The notes under the pieces are model-generated. The model ran no database searches and was not told the DNA's origin. It saw only the letters and a program-made list of their open reading frames with translations. A stretch of 64,000 bases of DNA from the NCBI RefSeq assembly GCF_042453785.1, contig NC_091675.1, positions 21,562,501 through 21,626,500 on the forward strand, written 5' to 3'. The DNA comes from Malus domestica. Its lineage: Eukaryota > Streptophyta > Magnoliopsida > Rosales > Rosaceae. Position 1 is the first letter of the stretch. The number at the start of each line of letters is the position of its first letter. The position numbers and the translations under genes were made by a program. Below, piece by piece: positions 1-11,878 of the stretch.

Positions 1-83
1 AGGAAAAAAGACGCAAAAATAAATGTTTTGGGTGCCATGAACAATACACTCCCACCCACAAATGCAAATCCCCACTTCTTGTA

Positions 84-1634
84 TTGCTCGACACTAATAT
101 ACCAGAGGACGATTCCCCGAAGTTCCATGATTTCCGTGAGGAAGACATGGTGGTCGACGACCCATCTTGTTACATGCTTGAGTTGTTCACAATACCAGGC
201 ATAAATATAGGCCGACCAATGAGGCTAAAAGGGTCCATTTCCTCCAAACCTGTCACTGTCCTTATTGATTCCGGAGCGACCTGTAACTTTCTCAATCCAC
301 ATCTTGCTGATCAATTAAACTTACATGTGGAAAACATTACACCCGTGAAGGTTACCACCGCTTCACAAAACCGTTACGCATCTAAAAGAGTAACTGGTGT
401 GACCCTCAACATCCAAGATTATACATTGACCAACTCCTTCCTTTTGCTAACTATACTCGGATGCGACCTCATCTTGAGGGCAGAATGGTTAGAATCCTTG
501 GGATTCATTGGATGGCATTTCAAACATAAGACAATGGTATTTTCAGTAGGAAACAAAACTTACACTCTTCAGGGATTAACACCCTCAACCTCCTTATTTC
601 CAACCTGTTCCAGAGTAGACCACTTACTCAAACAACCATATTCCCTCTTAGCATCCATACCCGACCCCGATATCATACTTACCCCACCCATTCATACTCA
701 CCCAGCCATTCTATCTCTCATCCACCAATACATAAACCTCTTCGATCCCCTAGTCGGCCTTCCACCCAAAAGATTAATAGACCATACAATACCACTCCTT
801 CCAAATACAAACCTCATCAATGTTTGCCCATATCGATATCCACACTTCCAAAAGGCAGAGATTGACAAACAAGTGTAGGAATTCTTGAACTCGGGTGTCA
901 CACGGCCAAGTTTAAGCCCTTTCTCCTCCTCGGTTCTCCTTGTCAAAAAGAAAGACGACATTTGGCGCTTATGTATTGATTACCGTGCCCTAAACGGAGC
1001 GACCATCAAAGACAGTTTTCCTATTCCAGTGGTGGATGAACTCCTCAACGAACTGAAGGACGCAACTATTTTCTCTAAACTGGACCTTTGATCTAGATAC
1101 CACCAAATCTGAATGAACACTAAGGACATCGCCAAGACAGCATTCCACACCCATGACGGACACTACGAATTCACGGTAATGCCCTTTGGCTTATCAAATG
1201 CAACTACCACATTTCAATCCTTGATGAATTCTATTTTCCGTCCTTACTTACGGAAATGTATCTTAGTCTTTTCTTATGACATACTTGTTTATAGCCTTTC
1301 ATTAACTAGTCGCATCTCCCATCTAAAGACCATTTTCCATACACTTTTTAACCACACTAAGGACATCGCCAAGCCCTTAACCAATATGCTGAAACAGGGC
1401 AGTTTCTCATGGTCTCTTGATTCTATTCACGCATTCAACGCATTGAAAAACATGTTATCCTCAACACCAGTGCTAGCCCTACCAGAATTTTCCAAACAAT
1501 TTGTTGTCGAAACGGATGCATCAGGTAGTGGTATTAGGGCTGTTTTGAGTCAAGAAGGTCACCCAATTGCTTATCTTAGCAAGGCACTGTCCAAGCACAC
1601 CATGGGCCTCTCCAGTATGATAATTAGATGCTAG
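84..1634 (+). pseudogene. gypsy protease-reverse transcriptase remnant
   Basis: One reading frame covers 84-1634, broken by TAG at 876-878 and TGA at 1089-1091, with a further TGA just before 1113. It encodes a retropepsin-like domain (LIDSGATCNFL) and then RT blocks: [11 protein letters not shown] near 963-995 and MPFGLSNA near 1181-1204. The active-site block that normally reads FxDDIL is FSYDIL here, so the first catalytic Asp is lost. After that block the sequence jumps directly to the RNase H start (VVETDASGSG), implying an internal deletion of RT. The product cannot be functional. Confidence 0.85.
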
Positions 1635-3299
1635 CAATAATCTTTGCGGTGCAACATTGGTGTCCGTGCCTATTGGGCCAGCACTTCCGAATACTCACTG
1701 ACCATCAACCTATCAAACATTTTCTGGAGCAGTGAATCACAACTCCGCAACAGCAAAAGTGGTTGGTGAAACTGTTGGGGTATAACTATTCTATCGAATA
1801 TAGACCTGGTGCACAAAACAATGCTCCTGACGCTCTTTCACGCCAGCATGACATCCTGCTACTCATGGGCCTATCAACACCAATCTATGACTGTATCCTT
1901 CAGTTGCAATAGTCATATGCTCAAGGCCCACAAGTGCAAAAGGTTTAGCACTTTTTACTTCAATCACCACTCACTCCAATTAAGGGATTCTCTCTTGTAA
2001 ATGACATCTTGCACTACAAACAAGGGATCTTTGTTCCACTCACATCCTAATGGTGGCCTAAATTATTACAAGAATTCCATGCTTCGCTCCAAGGGGGACA
2101 CTCGGTCTTCTTATGTACTTACAAACGATTATCCCGAAATTTTCTATGGCCTAGAATTAGAAAAGAAACAAAGCAGTTTGTGGCAAAATGCACGGAATAT
2201 TAGCGCCAAAACATCGAGAATATACATCCTCCCGGGTTGTTACAACCTCTGCCCATTCCCACAGGTGTTTGGCAAGATATAGCAATGGACTTTGTCGAAT
2301 GACTCCCCCCTTCAACGAGCACACTGTAATCTTTGTTGTTGTTAATCGTCTATCGAAATATGGCCATTTCATCCCCTTAAAGCACCCTTACACAAGTGCT
2401 TCGGTCGCCAACACTTTCATCAATGAGGTTTTCAAACTTCATAACATGCCTAAGTTGATCATCTCGAACTACGACCCAATTTTCATCAGCAACTTTTGGC
2501 AAGAGTTCTTTAAAATCCAAGGCAGTAAACTTTGCTCAAGTTCATCTTACCACCCTTAAACCGATAAGCAAACAGAAGTCTTCAACCGCACCTTGGAACA
2601 TTACCTTCGCTGCTTCTCCAGTGATAAACCCACCAAATGGTCATCTCTCTTTCCTTAGGCTGAATGGTGGTATAACACAAGTTTCCAATTTACCATTAAA
2701 ATGTCTCTGTACCAAGCGGTTTATGGCATTGAACCACCAACCATTCGCATGTATATGCCTAGGTCCACGGCGTTCAATCGGTTGATGAGGCACTACAAGA
2801 CTGAGATAAGTTAATAAGCCTCCTGTGAGCCAACTTGCAACTTACCCAGAACAGGATTAAACAAGTTTATGATAGCAAGCGAACTGAGCGGGAGTTTAAC
2901 TTAAAACTTCAACCATACCGCCAACACTCGGTAACTACTCGAACAACACACAAGATATCTCCCAAATTCTATGGCTTATTCCAGAGAACAAAGCGCATTG
3001 GCTCAGTGGCATATCAACTTCGCTTACCTTTAGACTCCAGGATCCACCCCGTTTTCCATGTGTCCCTCCTCAAACCAAAACTCAGCAGTGATTCTTCTCC
3101 ACTCTAATACTTGCCTCCTATTGACTCCACTGGAGTTCTGCAATGGCAACCAAAAAATGTGCTAGACCGTGGCATATTCAAGAAGAAAAATAGAGCTGTT
3201 ACAAAATGGTTGATCAAATGGGCTGGCCTACCCACCGCAGATGCCACTTGGGAGGAAGCAAACGACATCTTGGCTCGTTACCTTGAATTCATGGCCTGA
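1635..3299 (+). pseudogene. gypsy RNase H-integrase-chromodomain remnant
   Basis: Fragments in several frames continue the polyprotein. RNase H and connection sequence ending in the motif PGAQNNAPDALSR lies at about 1640-1850. Integrase core pieces lie at about 2190-2790 (VVNRLSKYGHFIPL, then SSYHP and TDKQTEVFNRTLEHYL after a stop). An integrase C-terminal region spans 2835-3107, and a chromodomain with LIKWAGLPTADATWEEA at 3111-3299 just before a TGA. Chromodomains steer insertion toward particular chromatin in this lineage. Multiple stops and frame changes show decay. Confidence 0.8.
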
Positions 3300-3329
3300 G
3301 GACAAGCCTGTTCTTAAGAGGGGAGGAGT

Positions 3330-3520
3330 TGTTGAGCCCAGCTACTTGAGGCCGAACCCGATACTTTTTCTCTTGTTGTGGGCCTATACCAGCCCTACCT
3401 TGAGGTTCATATAGCTAGGGTTACCTATTCGGATGAGTATATATTGTAATAAAGAGAGCTGAGAGAACTTATGAATGATTGAATGAAAGTTTCCTCATTT
3501 TCCTTGATCCAGAATTTCAT
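3330..3520 (+). repeat. 3' LTR of the gypsy element (right end approximate)
   Basis: It starts TGTTGAGCCC directly after a polypurine tract (AAGAGGGGAGGAG). The partner 5' LTR is outside the window, so length and target duplication cannot be measured. The element lies about 180 bp beyond the stop codon of the PPR pseudogene on the other strand. Confidence 0.6.
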
Positions 3521-3700
3521 GCAACTTCCTATCCTTGAACATCAAGCAACGATGCAATTTCATTTGGTTCCATAAATTTCTTTAAGATGCAACTATGCCC
3601 TAAGAGGATCCCGCTTAATATAAACTAGACTCTTGCATGTAGTTTGACATAGCTTTATCCAATTGAAGAGATTAGCTTTAAATTTTTAATGGATTAAATG

Positions 3701-4853
3701 CTAACCTTCAACATCAATTAATGAAGAACCAATTTTCTGAATTGTATCTTCTGCCTTTGAAGCTAGTAATTCCAGCACACTGTATATATCATCAGCTTGT
3801 GGATGAGACCATTCTTTGGCGATAAATGCAAAAAGTCAATCCTTGACCTTTATCCAAGACCATCCCGGCTCTTTAATTACCCCCTTTGATCTCATCATTT
3901 TCCTTACTTCTTCCGCTTCCCTCCATTTTCCTTTAGCAAAACTCGGATCCAATTTAAGGATCTCATCTGCAACACATCTTCCACAATCGACGTCACCATG
4001 GAGCCCACAAGCTCTAAGGAGAGTAGACCAAACGACATCATCATGTTGAAATAGCATACTTTTGATCATATCCTCTGCCTTACTTAACCGTCCAACTCGA
4101 CAGAGGAGATCAACCATGCAGCTATAGTGTTCTTTTGCAAGATTAATCCCAAAGTCATTGCTCATTGAATTGTACTAGTGGAAACCAAGATCAACCAGTC
4201 CAACATGGTAATAAGCAACAAGAACACCGATAAAGGTCACCGAGTCTGGTTTCAACCAACCCTAAGAATCTTCTCAAACATATCAATGGCTTCTTGGTAG
4301 AACCCACATTCAGCATATCCATTAATCATCGTCGTCCATGAAATAATATCACTAAGTTTCGTTACATGAAAGATCTTTGCAGCTTCTTTTATACTTCCAC
4401 ATTTCAAATACATATTTACAAAAGCACTTTGTACCATAGATGTAAACTCTAAACCGACATACAGAACATGAGCTTGCAGTTGTTTCCTTTGTTCAAGCAT
4501 TGACATGCTTCCACAAACACTCAATACACTTGTAAGAGCAAACTCATTTGGTTTTGGTCCGTCCTTTCTGATCCACAACAAAAACTGAAAAGCTTATTCC
4601 CCGTAACCTCCTTGAGAATACCCAGCAATTAAAGTGTTCCATGAAACAATATCTTTCCTGCTCATCTCATGAAACACCTTAGAACCTGAAGCCAAACGCC
4701 CACATTTGGTGTACATGGTTACAATGGAATTTCCCACAAACAACAAAGAGATAAGACCCCTAAGTAAAACGTGGGCATGCAATTGTTCACCCCATTCAAC
4801 TCTAGCAAGATTGGCAACTCTAGAGATGACGCCTGCAAAAGTGTATTCATAAG
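3701..4853 (-). pseudogene. PPR protein pseudogene, C-terminal part
   Basis: Read on the minus strand from 4853 to 3701, this is the C-terminal half of a PLS-class pentatricopeptide repeat protein. Repeats such as NSIVTMYTKCGRL and KDIVSWNTLIAGYSQ are followed by an E-type tail (KEPGWSWIKVKD) and a terminal segment ending at TAG 3701-3703. It is broken: stop near 4591-4593, frameshift near 4253, stop near 4182, a missing stretch after LDPSFA near 3930, and a frame change near 3836. The N-terminal part lies at 9931-10435; the copia element at 4854-9930 separates them. The order of repeats reminds me of Arabidopsis At3g47840, from memory only. PPR proteins bind organellar RNA. Confidence 0.85.
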
Positions 4854-5198
4854 TGTTGAATTATTAGTCTATAGTTGATTCATGTTAGTGAAATAAGATG
4901 AGTATATTTGTGTATTCACTTGAGTATATACTACCAAGTGTGAGATCAAAAGATGTAAGGCATATAATGCCATGTGTAATGATCTTAGTCTATAGCTCAA
5001 TGTATGGTTGAGATCATTTTTGTAATGTAGGGTTTCCAACCACTTCTCTCTATCAGTTATGTATATTGCACGATGTAAGGATGTTTTTAGTCTTAAGAAG
5101 AAAAATATAATCCTCTGTTACACTTTGTGGTAGAGAATAGATTATTCATAAAACTCTTTCTTCTTCTTAATTCTCCAAACAAATACAGAAAGCTAACA
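4854..5198 (+). repeat. 5' LTR of copia element
   Basis: 345 bp, starting TGTTGAATTATT and ending CTAACA. It matches the sequence from 9649 for about 265 bp. The primer-binding site follows at once. Confidence 0.9.
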
Positions 5199-5217
5199 TG
5201 GCCTCAGAGCCAGGTTC
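5199..5217 (+). other. primer-binding site of copia element
   Basis: TGGCCTCAGAGCCAGG directly follows the LTR. It is a variant of TGGTATCAGAGC, the usual site complementary to the 3' end of initiator tRNA-Met in plant copia elements. Confidence 0.75.
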
Positions 5218-5335
5218 TATCAATTGAATCTAGGCGTAAATCTGTGATCTCATTGAGCTGAATTAAAAGGTAGGTGAAAGTTGTTGAAGACCCATTGTTC
5301 ATCTGAGAAGAGAAATCAACTCATTCGAACTAAAG

Positions 5336-6376
5336 ATGTCTAGATCTGGAGGCTCGGAAGTAAGAACTCCAATCTTCTCCAGTGAGAACTACAAGTTCTG
5401 GAGAATCAAGATGGTGACCATTTTCAGATCACATGGGTTATGGAATCTGGTGGAGAAAAGAGTTAAAACTTCCGATTTGAAGAAGAATAAGGCCGAAGGA
5501 TCATCGGAGGATAATGTAGATGAAGGAATGGTCGTTGTGTTGATGCAAGATGCAAAAGCTCTGGGAATCATTCAGGATGCAGTCTCGAATCAAATCTTCC
5601 CTTGAATCGCCAACGCCAAATCAGCAAAGATGGCATGGGATTTATTGTATGGAGAGTATCACAGTGGTGATCAGGTACGATTTGTGAAATTGCAAAATCT
5701 GAGACGTGAATTTGAGTATGCTAGAATGCGTGATGATGAAACTCTATCTGGGTATCTTACTAGGCTAAATGAATTGATTAATCAGATGAAAACGTTTGGT
5801 GAAATTTTGTCTAATGAAAGACTTGTGCAGAAAGTTCTGATTAGCCTTAGTAAACCATATGATCCCATATGTCTTGTCATTGAGAATACAAAATGTTTGG
5901 AGACTGTAGAATTGCAGGAGGTGGTTGTAATTTTGAAGAGCCAAGAACAACGGTTTGATTTGCATACGGTTGATGCAACTGAATGGCCATTCTCTTCACT
6001 CTCTGTGAATCCAAAGGAACAAAACAATAGTGGTGCTCATTCTGGTTCATCTAGATTTCAGAAAAACTGGAACTCTAAAGACAAGAAATGGGAATCAAAA
6101 CCCAAATTTCAACAAAAATCTCCTCTGCACACTTATCAGAATGTGAATGCATCTCAGTCAATGGGTCAAGAGGTTGCAAAGCCTCAGCGTAAGGTGTGTT
6201 CTAAATATCATTTTGGTGGGTGTAGATACAAAGGGAAACCAAAATGCTTCAATTGTGATAAATTTGGGCATTGGGTTAAAGAGTGTAGTGCAGGCAAAAT
6301 AGTGCAAAAGGCAAATAGTGTTAATCAATTGGAGATCACAAGGAATCTATTTTATGCAAATAGCACAGTTTCATAA
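5336..6376 (+). pseudogene. copia gag remnant
   Basis: A single frame from ATG 5336 encodes a copia Gag capsid-like region with a C-terminal zinc knuckle CFNCDKFGHWVKEC (CX2CX4HX4C, near 6247-6288). A TGA at 5603-5605 breaks it early and a TAA at 6374-6376 separates it from the protease domain, which continues in the same frame. In intact relatives gag and pol form one reading frame, so I read the TAA as a mutation. Confidence 0.85.
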
Positions 6377-6382
6377 CCAAGA

Positions 6383-9300
6383 ATGAATGGAGAATGGTAC
6401 ATCGATAATGGTTGTAGCAATCACATGACAGGAAATGTAGAATTGCTTGTTGATGTGAGAACCAACATAGCTGGAAAAGTTCAAATGCCAACAGGAGATC
6501 TTGTGAATGTAGCAGGAATGGGTTCATTGGTGATTGATACAAATAAGGGCAGAAAATATGTTAGAAAAGTAATGTACCTGCCTGGTTTAAAAGAAAACTT
6601 GCTAAGTGTTGGTCAAATGGATAAGCATGGATATTTCTTGGTGTTTGGTGGTGGAATGTGCAGTGTGTATGATGGTCCATCACTGGAATGCCTAGTTATG
6701 AAAGTGAAGAAGAAAGTGAATAGGTGTTATCCATTGGCTTTATTATCTGAAAACCAAGTGGTTTTAAAAGCTAGTGTCACTCACTCTACTAAGATTTGGC
6801 ACAGGAGACTTGGGCACTTACATCTTGGTGATCTTAAGCAATTGAGGGATAAGAATATGGTACATGGTTTACCACAACTTGAAATTCATAGTGGTGTATG
6901 TGAAGGGTGTCAATATGGAAAGCAACATAGAGATGAATTCTCAAATAATCAAGCACTGAGAGCAAATGACCCACTTGAAGTTGTTCATGTTGATCTATGT
7001 GGTCCTATGAAAGTTGAGTCAATTGCTGGAAACAAATATTTCATGTTGTTGATAGATGATTGTACCATAATGGTTTGGGTATATTTTCTAAAGCACAAGT
7101 CTGAATCATTCAGTTGTTTTAGAAAATTCAAGGCTATGACTGAACTACAATGTGGTTTTATAGTAAAGTGTTTGAGAAGTGATCGAGAAGGAGAGTTCAT
7201 GTCAACTGAGTTTGTGCAATTCTGTGAGAATGAAGGGATATAGAGGCAACTTTACGTTCCACAGCAGAATAGAGTTATAGAGAGAAAAAATAGGACAGTG
7301 GTTGAAATGGTAAAATCTATGCTACATGAGAAAGGAATGCCACACTATTTATGGGATGAGGTAGTGCATACGGCTGTGTATCTATTAAATAGATGTCCCA
7401 CAAAGGCATTGGACAACATCACACCTTTTGAAGCTTATTCTAAAAGCAAACCAGGTATTGCTCATCTGAGAATATTTGGTGCTTTATGCTATGTTCATGT
7501 TCCAAAAGAGCTTAGACACAAGCTTGAATCCAAAAGTGTCAAAGGTGTATTTGTTGGCTATGCAACCTGTGAAAAGGGTTATAAAGTGTTTGATCCAGCT
7601 ACCAAAAAGCTTATTTTGTCCAGAGACATTGTTTTTTATGAGAAAGCAGTTTGGAATTGGAAGGGGAGTTCTGAGCAACATGAAATGCTTCTTATTGAGG
7701 GAAGATTTGTGTATGATAGCCTCAGTTCAGAAAATACGCTACCACAAATTTCTCATGTATCACAGTATCTTGGAAGGAATATCAATGCTGAAAACTCAAA
7801 CTCTCAAACCATCTTGTCTCCTTCAGGTGAATCTTCCAGCAACATAAGTCAAGATGAAAGAAACACTCAGGCATTTGATCACACGCCTCTGAAATGGAGA
7901 AAACTAGATGAAGTATTGACTCAATGCAATCTCTGCATCATGGATCTAGAGAAGTATGAGGAAGCAATGCAAGATGAATCCTAGCTAAAAGCAATGGAAG
8001 ATGAATTAGCTATGATTGAGAAGAATGGCACCTGGAAGCTTGTGGATAAACCAACAAAAAAGCCTGTTATTGGAGTTAAGTGGGTCTACAAAACCAAGTT
8101 AAATCTTGACGGTTCAATTTAAAAAAAAAAGGAAAACTAATGAAAATGGCTTGAAAACTTTGAGTTTTAACGATAAGGACAAAAGAAAGGGTAAAGTGAA
8201 TAGTACCAAGATTGACTTTTTAGTGTAAAAATGTGGTTTTTCGTTAAAGTGAGCAATACCGGGAGCTTTTCGTTAAAGTTCCCTTTAAAAAACAAAGCTA
8301 GGCTGGTTGCAAAGGGCTATGCTCAAAAGCCAGGACTAGACTACAATGAAACTTATGCTCCAGTGGCTAGATTGGATACTATCAAGACTCTTGTAACATT
8401 GGCAGCACAAAAGAGCTGGAAATTGTATCAGCTTAACGTAAAATCAGCATTTCTGAATGGTGTACTGGAGGATGAAGTTTATGTAGATCAGCTTGAAGGG
8501 TTTGTAGTCAAAGGAAAGGAAGATAAAGTCTACAAATTGTACAAAGCTCTTTATGGTTTAAAACAGGCACCAAGGGCCTAGTATGGAGAAGTTGACACAT
8601 ATTTCTCTCAGTGTGGTTTTGAGAAAAGCTTGAGTGAACCGACACTGTACACCAAAGCAAGTGGGAAAGACATCTTGATTGTTTCTATATATGTGGATGA
8701 CATAGTCTATACTGGAAGTGATAAACTGATGCTTGAATAGTTCAAGGAAGATATGAAAAGAAAATATGAAATGACAGATTTAGGTCTTCTCCATCATTTT
8801 CTTGGAGTGGGGATAATTCAGACCAACTCTAGCATTTTCATTTACTAGAAGAAATATGCAAGTTCTTTGTTAAACAAGTTCAATCTAAATGAGTGCAAGC
8901 ATGTGGTCACACCTCTTGTGACAACTGAGAAGTTAACCAAAGATGATGGAAGTGGAGCAGTAAATGAAGAGTTATACAAAAGCATTATGGGGAGTCTTCT
9001 ATATCTCACAGCCACCAGGCCGGATATCATGTATGCATCCAGTCTACTTGCCAGATTTATGCATTGCCCTACCAACAAGCATTTTGGAACTGCTAAACGT
9101 GTGCTCAGATACATTAAAAGGACTCTAGACTACGGTTTGGAATACACAAAAGGGAAGAAGGCAATGTTGATTGGCTATTGTGACAGTGACTGGAGTGGAT
9201 CACTAGATGATAGCAAAAGTACATCTGGATATGCATTTTCTTTTGGAAGTGGAGTTTTTTCTTGGGCTTCAGTCAAGCAAAAGTACGTGGCATTATCTAC

Positions 9301-9648
9301 TGCAGAAGTAGAGTACATAAGTGCATCTGAAGCCACTGCACAAGCAATCTGGCTCAGGTTTGTATTAGAGGATTTTGGAGAACTTCAAACTGAAGCAACA
9401 CCATTGAAATGTGATAACACTTCTACAATTGCAATCACCAAGAATTTTGTGTTTCACCAGAAGACTAAACACATAGATATAAGGTACCATTTTATTAAGA
9501 ATGCACTGTAGGAAGGAATTATTGATTTGGTGTATTGTCCCACGAAAAAGCAGCTAGCAGATATTTTCACAAAACCTTTGGCTAAGGATTGGTTCAGCTA
9601 TCTTAGGAGTACGCTCGGAGTAAAATCAACTCAAGACTTAAAGGGGAG
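6383..9648 (+). pseudogene. copia pol remnant (protease, integrase, RT, RNase H)
   Basis: The gag frame continues: protease WYIDNGCSNHMTG (the usual DSG reads DNG), GAG-pre-integrase domain with the zinc-binding HRRLGHLH and CEGCQYGKQ, and integrase core. RT begins near 8000 and is split by a MITE at 8131-8283. RT then resumes with ARLVAKGYAQ, QLNVKSAFLNG (Asp replaced by Asn) and YVDDIVYTGSD, followed by RNase H to 9508. In-frame stops are TAG at 7241, 7982, 8579, 8738, 8846 and 9509. Apart from the MITE I see almost no frameshift. Both catalytic substitutions and the stops make it inactive. Confidence 0.9.
8131..8283 (+). mobile_element. 153-bp MITE, family A copy 1, inside copia RT
   Basis: It starts GGAAAACTAATGAAAATGGC and ends TTTTCGTTAAAGTTCCC; the ends form imperfect inverted repeats of about 17 bp. 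The flanks carry TTTAAAAAA (8284-8292 and within 8118-8130), a 9-bp target duplication. Copies of the same unit occur at 18579, 33411 and 41451 (reverse). It is younger than the copia element it interrupts. The 8-10 bp duplications fit Mutator-type transposition best. Confidence 0.85.
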
Positions 9649-9930
9649 TGTTGAATTATAAGTCTATAGCTAATTCATGTTAATGAAATAAGATGAGTAT
9701 ATTTGTGTATTCACTTGAGTATATACTACCAAGTGTGAGATCAAAAGATGTAAGGCATATAATGCCATGTGTAATGATCTTAGTCTATAGCTCAATGTAT
9801 GGCTGAGATCATTCTGGTAATGTAGGGTTTCCAGCCACTTCTCTCTATCAGTTATGTATATTGCACGATGTAAGGATGTTTTTAGTCTTAAGAAGAAAAA
9901 TATATTCCATTGTTACACTTTGTCGCAGAG
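9649..9930 (+). repeat. 3' LTR of copia element, 3'-truncated
   Basis: It begins TGTTGAATTATA after the polypurine tract at 9641-9648 and follows the 5' LTR to near 9930. There, at a short shared GAGAG, it changes to PPR coding sequence. About 60 bp of the LTR end is absent, and no target duplication can be found. Confidence 0.85.
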
Positions 9931-10435
9931 AGTTCGCCACAAATGAGCTCTCATTGAACCCATTCTTCATTGTTTGCGTGTGAATTGCTCTCCCATATTT
10001 CAAAGCACCCAAATCAGCACACGCCTTCAACGAGATAGCAAACACATATGCATCATACTGCACCTTCGACCTCCACATTTCAGAAAAATACTCCAACCCT
10101 TCTACATTGTAACCTGCACGAACAAGCCCAGTTATAATAGTAGTCCAAGACACCACATTTCTTATCGGCATTTCGTCAAATATCCTGCATCCTTTCTCAA
10201 TCTTACCAATCTTCATATACATGTCAAGAAGCGCATTGCCCACGAAGACCGAATATACTAAACCCGATTTCATCGAGTACCCATGTATTACTTCCCCATA
10301 AGACCAACGTAGCCTGAAATCATATTGGTCCATGAAATCATATCTCTCTAAAAGCCGGGCGTCTCCAACGTTACCGGTTTTTACTAGCTGCTTCAAATGA
10401 GCGTTGAGTTCAAGCATATCTACATGATTACCCAA
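9931..10435 (-). pseudogene. PPR protein pseudogene, N-terminal part
   Basis: Minus-strand frame from about 10435 encodes LVKTGNVGDARL, then SYGEVIHGYSMKSGLV and several PPR units (NVVSWTTIITGLVRAGY) to SSFVANSL, where it meets the truncated copia LTR. The last residues of the open frame (beyond NSL) are LTR-derived. No ATG is evident at the front. A stretch seems to be missing between GDARLLERYDF and SYGEV, where about one PPR unit would be expected. It continues, after a gap of roughly 60 residues, in the fragment at 3701-4853. Confidence 0.8.
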
Positions 10436-11562
10436 ATGGGTCTTCTGATGTAGATGGTCTGGTTTTGCATCCGGAAGAAGAAGGTTTCTGCATTCTGTGT
10501 GAGCGAAGGCTGAAGCTGTAATATTCGTCGAATATGAGGTCTAATTGATAAAATCATGTTCTGGTCATTGAGCGACCATGAGAGACATTTGGCGCGTACA
10601 GGTTAGAAACGCGGAATATTTTTCTCTTTATTTTTGTCTAATGGACATGGGATTAACTCAATCTCAATTAGAAATACTCTCCGGCTGGTTTGGTACCGAG
10701 GGAGACTAATTTGTTTGATTGCACTTTTCCGAGTGTACTCGTAACATAGACGCTTAATGTTATTAGTTCACGTATTATAATATAGTGTGCATAATGTGTT
10801 TTGTATCAATAAATAAAACACGTGTTATATTGTTATAACATGAGTGGATTTGTAAAACCCCCACGTGACGGTTTCATAATTAACCCCAAAATTTATCATG
10901 TTTGAAGAGGTCATGAGTTTCATGTTATAGCATAAAGAAACTTTTGAGTGTGACGGTTCATGTGTTACAATATAAATAGACGACATGATTGATATAAAAT
11001 CAATTTATGATATATTAGTAATAATAAATAAATTCATCTATTACAATATAAGTCGATTAGTAACTTCACGTAAATATGTGATAATCACGCTAAAACACTC
11101 TAGTTGAATATTAAGCTCCAAGGTTGAAGCGATATGCTACATGCCTTGAGATTTAACAGGCTTACAAAATTCTATGCCACATCGATCTCCAACCATTGTA
11201 GCCTCGAGATTTCGTCCCACAAAGAGCAACACAAGAACAAAATTAGGGTTTTCATTTTGCAGCAGCATTACAAGCTTGACAGAATGAAATAACATGTATG
11301 ACTTTGAAGCTGTCTGGTTTTCTACAAACCAGAAAACTTCCTGGAAAACCCACTTCACACTTGACAACATAAGTACGAGACGTTCGGACATGTAGGGCAA
11401 AGAAAAGTTCAAACTATACGTGTAACACAAGTTTCCTTCCTGGAGGAAAAAAGTTCATCTGAATCATCTCTAACAGAGAAACCCTAACGGCAAACCTCAC
11501 AAGGGTAATGCATTTGATCAATCTCCTATAGGCTTGCCTTTTTAAAGAGTATATATTTATAT
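10436..11562. other. gene-free interval upstream of the PPR pseudogene
   Basis: AT-rich sequence with no convincing reading frame. The first ~100 bp would be the 5' flank of the broken PPR gene. Short open frames near 11137-11430 match nothing I recognise. Confidence 0.5.
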
Positions 11563-11878
11563 ACGTACTCGAGCTAGGATCCACAAACACATGATGAATT
11601 GGGGCTTTCGTGTAATGGTTTGGGACGCAGGGTGGTGAGAGGCTACTTAGGATTGCTTCTATGAGTTTCCTCTTGATCTGAGCCTCCACTTCCACCGTGG
11701 TAAATTTCCTTAGGAATTTCGGATGTGGCTTGCGTGCGGGATGCCTTGACGTCCCATAATACGAAGCACATTCCTTGTATTTTAAATTATTAATGAATAA
11801 GTAAAGATGTTATATCATAATCCATTTCCTGTTGGGTGGATTATGTTTACTTATAATCTAAATAAATAAAACTAACAT
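11563..11878 (-). repeat. 3' LTR remnant of minus-strand element
   Basis: Shares about 300 bp of diverged sequence with 15015-15363. Its outer part is missing or unrecognisable before 11563. Confidence 0.65.

Larger units (their letters stand above)
1..3520 (+). mobile_element. Ty3/gypsy chromodomain retrotransposon, 3' part, degenerate
   Basis: The window opens inside the element. In order it shows a retropepsin (DSGAT near 272-286), reverse transcriptase, RNase H, integrase core and a C-terminal chromodomain ending at 3299. A purine-rich tract at 3317-3328 precedes the start of a 3' LTR (TGTTGAGCCC at 3330). This order and the terminal chromodomain identify the chromovirus lineage of Ty3/gypsy. 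Stops and frameshifts throughout make it a dead copy. The LTR's right end, near 3520, is my estimate. Confidence 0.9.
4854..9930 (+). mobile_element. Ty1/copia retrotransposon inserted in the PPR gene
   Basis: Two direct LTRs (4854-5198 and 9649-~9930) flank a tRNA-Met-type primer site, gag, and a pol in copia order (protease, integrase, RT, RNase H). A polypurine tract AAGGGGAG lies directly before the 3' LTR. The LTRs differ at roughly ten positions over the ~265 aligned bases, by eye, so the insertion is not recent. The 3' LTR lacks its last ~60 bp and runs straight into PPR coding sequence. A 153-bp MITE interrupts RT at 8131-8283. Confidence 0.95.
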
